Positions 13,440 through 14,093 of a DNA stretch of 14,093 nucleotides are shown here, piece after piece; position 1 is the stretch's first letter; each line of letters opens with the position of its first letter. Source of the stretch: an uncultured Ruminococcus sp. (GTDB taxonomy: Bacteria; Bacillota; Clostridia; Oscillospirales; CAG-272); assembly GCA_902766575.1 (NCBI GenBank), contig CACXED010000363.1:1-14093 (forward strand). The letters run 5' to 3'. The translations under genes and the position numbers were made by a program. Below the pieces are notes generated by a model, which was given only the letters and a program-made list of their open reading frames with translations, had not been told where the DNA came from and did not search any database.

Positions 13440-13734
13440 TTACGTTATGCTTATCAATTTCTGATTATTGTCGCTCTCGTAATGCTCAGATACATGAATA
13501 CCACGCGGCAGTGCGCCATGGGTAGGCAGTACATTAAATTCTCCCTTGGACTTTTTGAAATCACGCCAACGCTCTTTTTGTATCGTGATCTCTGAATTTC
13601 CGGACACACTACATCCATCTTTGTCAAACTCGCAAAGTCTGGCACCAAGATAAGAAAGCATAGATTCTATTTCTTCAGCACTTACCCCAGACAACATTTG
13701 TGTTCTTTTTTAGAATGGGAATAATTTTTTTCAT
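13440..13734 (-). pseudogene. Remnant of a Crp/Fnr-type regulator
   Basis: From ATG at 13734 (preceded by GAGGCG) the minus strand reads MKKIIPILKKNT, then one extra base in an A-rich stretch (13700-13697) shifts the frame. The next frame continues LSGVSAEEIESMLSYLGARL, CEFDKDG, and then SVSGNSEITIQKERWRDF. The opening LKKNxLxSGVSxEEIExMLxxLGA and the later S-x-S-G-x-x-x-I-x-x-x-x-W pattern are typical of the N-terminal cyclic-nucleotide-like sensor of Crp/Fnr proteins in Clostridia. About 18 residues usually found between EFDKDG and SVSG seem to be missing, and nothing after residue 80 is recognisable: no HTH remains. Only 98 codons of an expected 220 or so are left. It has its own promoter and palindrome upstream, so it may still be transcribed. 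Confidence 0.6.
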
Positions 13735-13748
13735 TCTTTTCGCCTCAT

Positions 13749-13762
13749 GTTGTAAAAACAAC
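13749..13762. promoter_or_regulatory. Palindrome in the leader of the Crp/Fnr remnant
   Basis: GTTGT-AAAA-ACAAC is a perfect inverted repeat with a four-base centre, located between the promoter and the ribosome binding site of the Crp/Fnr-type remnant. Its place and form suit an autoregulatory operator, but nothing else supports this. Confidence 0.35.
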
Positions 13763-13777
13763 CGACTTGTTTTAATT

Positions 13778-13806
13778 ATTATATTATAATATACTCGTAA
13801 AGTCAA
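13778..13806 (-). promoter_or_regulatory. Promoter of the Crp/Fnr-type remnant
   Basis: On the minus strand TTGACT (13806-13801), a 17-base spacer and TATAAT (13783-13778) match the sigma-A consensus at eleven of twelve positions. The remnant's start codon is 44 bases downstream. Confidence 0.65.
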
Positions 13807-13868
13807 TACAACATCAGCTAAAGATGGTGATAATTTTGAAACCTAAAATCAAATAGAAAAATCACGCA

Positions 13869-14093
13869 CATTGTAAAATGAAGTTGCAATAGTCAGTTTT
13901 CAAAAAAGAATATCCATAGTAACGATTCTGTGGTAGAATTGAAGTTGCCGAAACAACAATTCCGAAAGGATCGTCACTATGGACATCACTAATTATACCA
14001 CAGAATACAGGAAAGGTCAACACCTTTTGAGTGAAGAAAGACACGAAATTGAAGTACGATTGAAAGACGGCTGGTCTATCTACCGGGTTCTGA
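13869..14093 (+). mobile_element. Left part of an IS30-family element, cut by the window edge
   Basis: The transposase that starts at 13979 is IS30-like. The leader contains TGAAGTTGCAATAGTCAG (13879-13896), which looks like the terminal repeat of clostridial IS30 elements, so the end is placed near 13869. The exact end cannot be fixed because the right copy is outside the window. Confidence 0.6.
13979..14093 (+). CDS. IS30-family transposase, N-terminal part only
   Basis: The first 38 residues of a transposase run off the right edge. The start MDITNYTTEYRKGQHL, followed by LSEERHEIEVRLKDGWSIYR, matches the N-terminal HTH region of IS30-family enzymes, where K-G-x-H-L-x-x-E-E-R-x-x-I-x-x-x-L-K-D-G is typical. 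The catalytic DDE part is not in the window. The ATG follows AAAGGA at eight bases. A possible extended -10 (TGTGGTAGAAT, 13929-13939) lies upstream, without a clear -35 box. Confidence 0.85.
   Translation, partial: MDITNYTTEYRKGQHLLSEERHEIEVRLKDGWSIYRVL

Noticed and set aside
13862..14044. A 60-codon minus-strand frame at the right edge
   Set aside because: It is antisense to the IS30-family transposase start and its leader and matches nothing.
1..14093. Defence system, retron, toxin-antitoxin, phage or biosynthetic cluster
   Set aside because: Both strands were read for nucleases, helicases, reverse transcriptases, toxin-like pairs, structural phage genes and peptide-modifying enzymes; none was recognised.

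Overview
The window looks like a gut-type Gram-positive member of the Clostridia (Oscillospirales or Lachnospirales are my best guesses, not proven). The reasons are AGGAGG-type ribosome binding sites, consensus TTGACA/TATAAT promoters with 17-base spacers, short intergenic gaps, many insertion sequences, and host-glycan and polysaccharide genes of kinds common in that group. No rRNA, tRNA or CRISPR array was seen.

Layout. Bases 1-77 look like the edge of a leftward-transcribed insertion sequence. Bases 274-2695 (+) carry a sialic-acid cluster: N-acetylneuraminate lyase, a solute-binding lipoprotein that has lost its middle, and a cytoplasmic sialidase-like protein with five Asp boxes. Bases 3008-7990 (-) are a three-gene operon read towards the sialidase: a damaged regulator (sugar-binding-protein-like sensor with a C-terminal LuxR-type HTH), an intact DUF5107/TPR protein, and a glycoside-hydrolase-like gene (DUF6067 type) broken by two in-frame stops. 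Bases 8138-9920 are an insertion-sequence graveyard: an IS3-family fragment, a nearly complete IS3-family element (8598-9853) whose orfA has a premature stop, and an IS256-like transposase tail. Bases 10019-13363 hold a divergent, apparently intact catabolic unit: a DeoR-family repressor (-) facing an operon for a glycerophosphodiester phosphodiesterase, a GatD-like zinc polyol(-phosphate) dehydrogenase and a ribulose-/allulose-phosphate 3-epimerase (+), with a perfect consensus promoter and a strong terminator. Bases 13440-13734 (-) are the remnant of a Crp/Fnr-type regulator, and the window ends inside an IS30-family element.

How the genes work together. The most coherent unit is the DeoR-controlled operon. 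Its three enzymes can be ordered as phosphodiester hydrolysis, polyol-phosphate oxidation and ketose-phosphate epimerisation, a route needing neither kinase nor dedicated transporter; the substrate is inferred. The left half is decaying: binding protein, regulator, GH-like gene, two transposases and the Crp/Fnr gene all carry stops, frameshifts or apparent internal deletions. I found no clear evidence of an entirely new system. The best candidates for a second look are the polyol-phosphate operon with its clustered GCGCG operator-like repeats, the unusual sensor-LuxR regulator, and the repeated pattern of gene-internal deletions.
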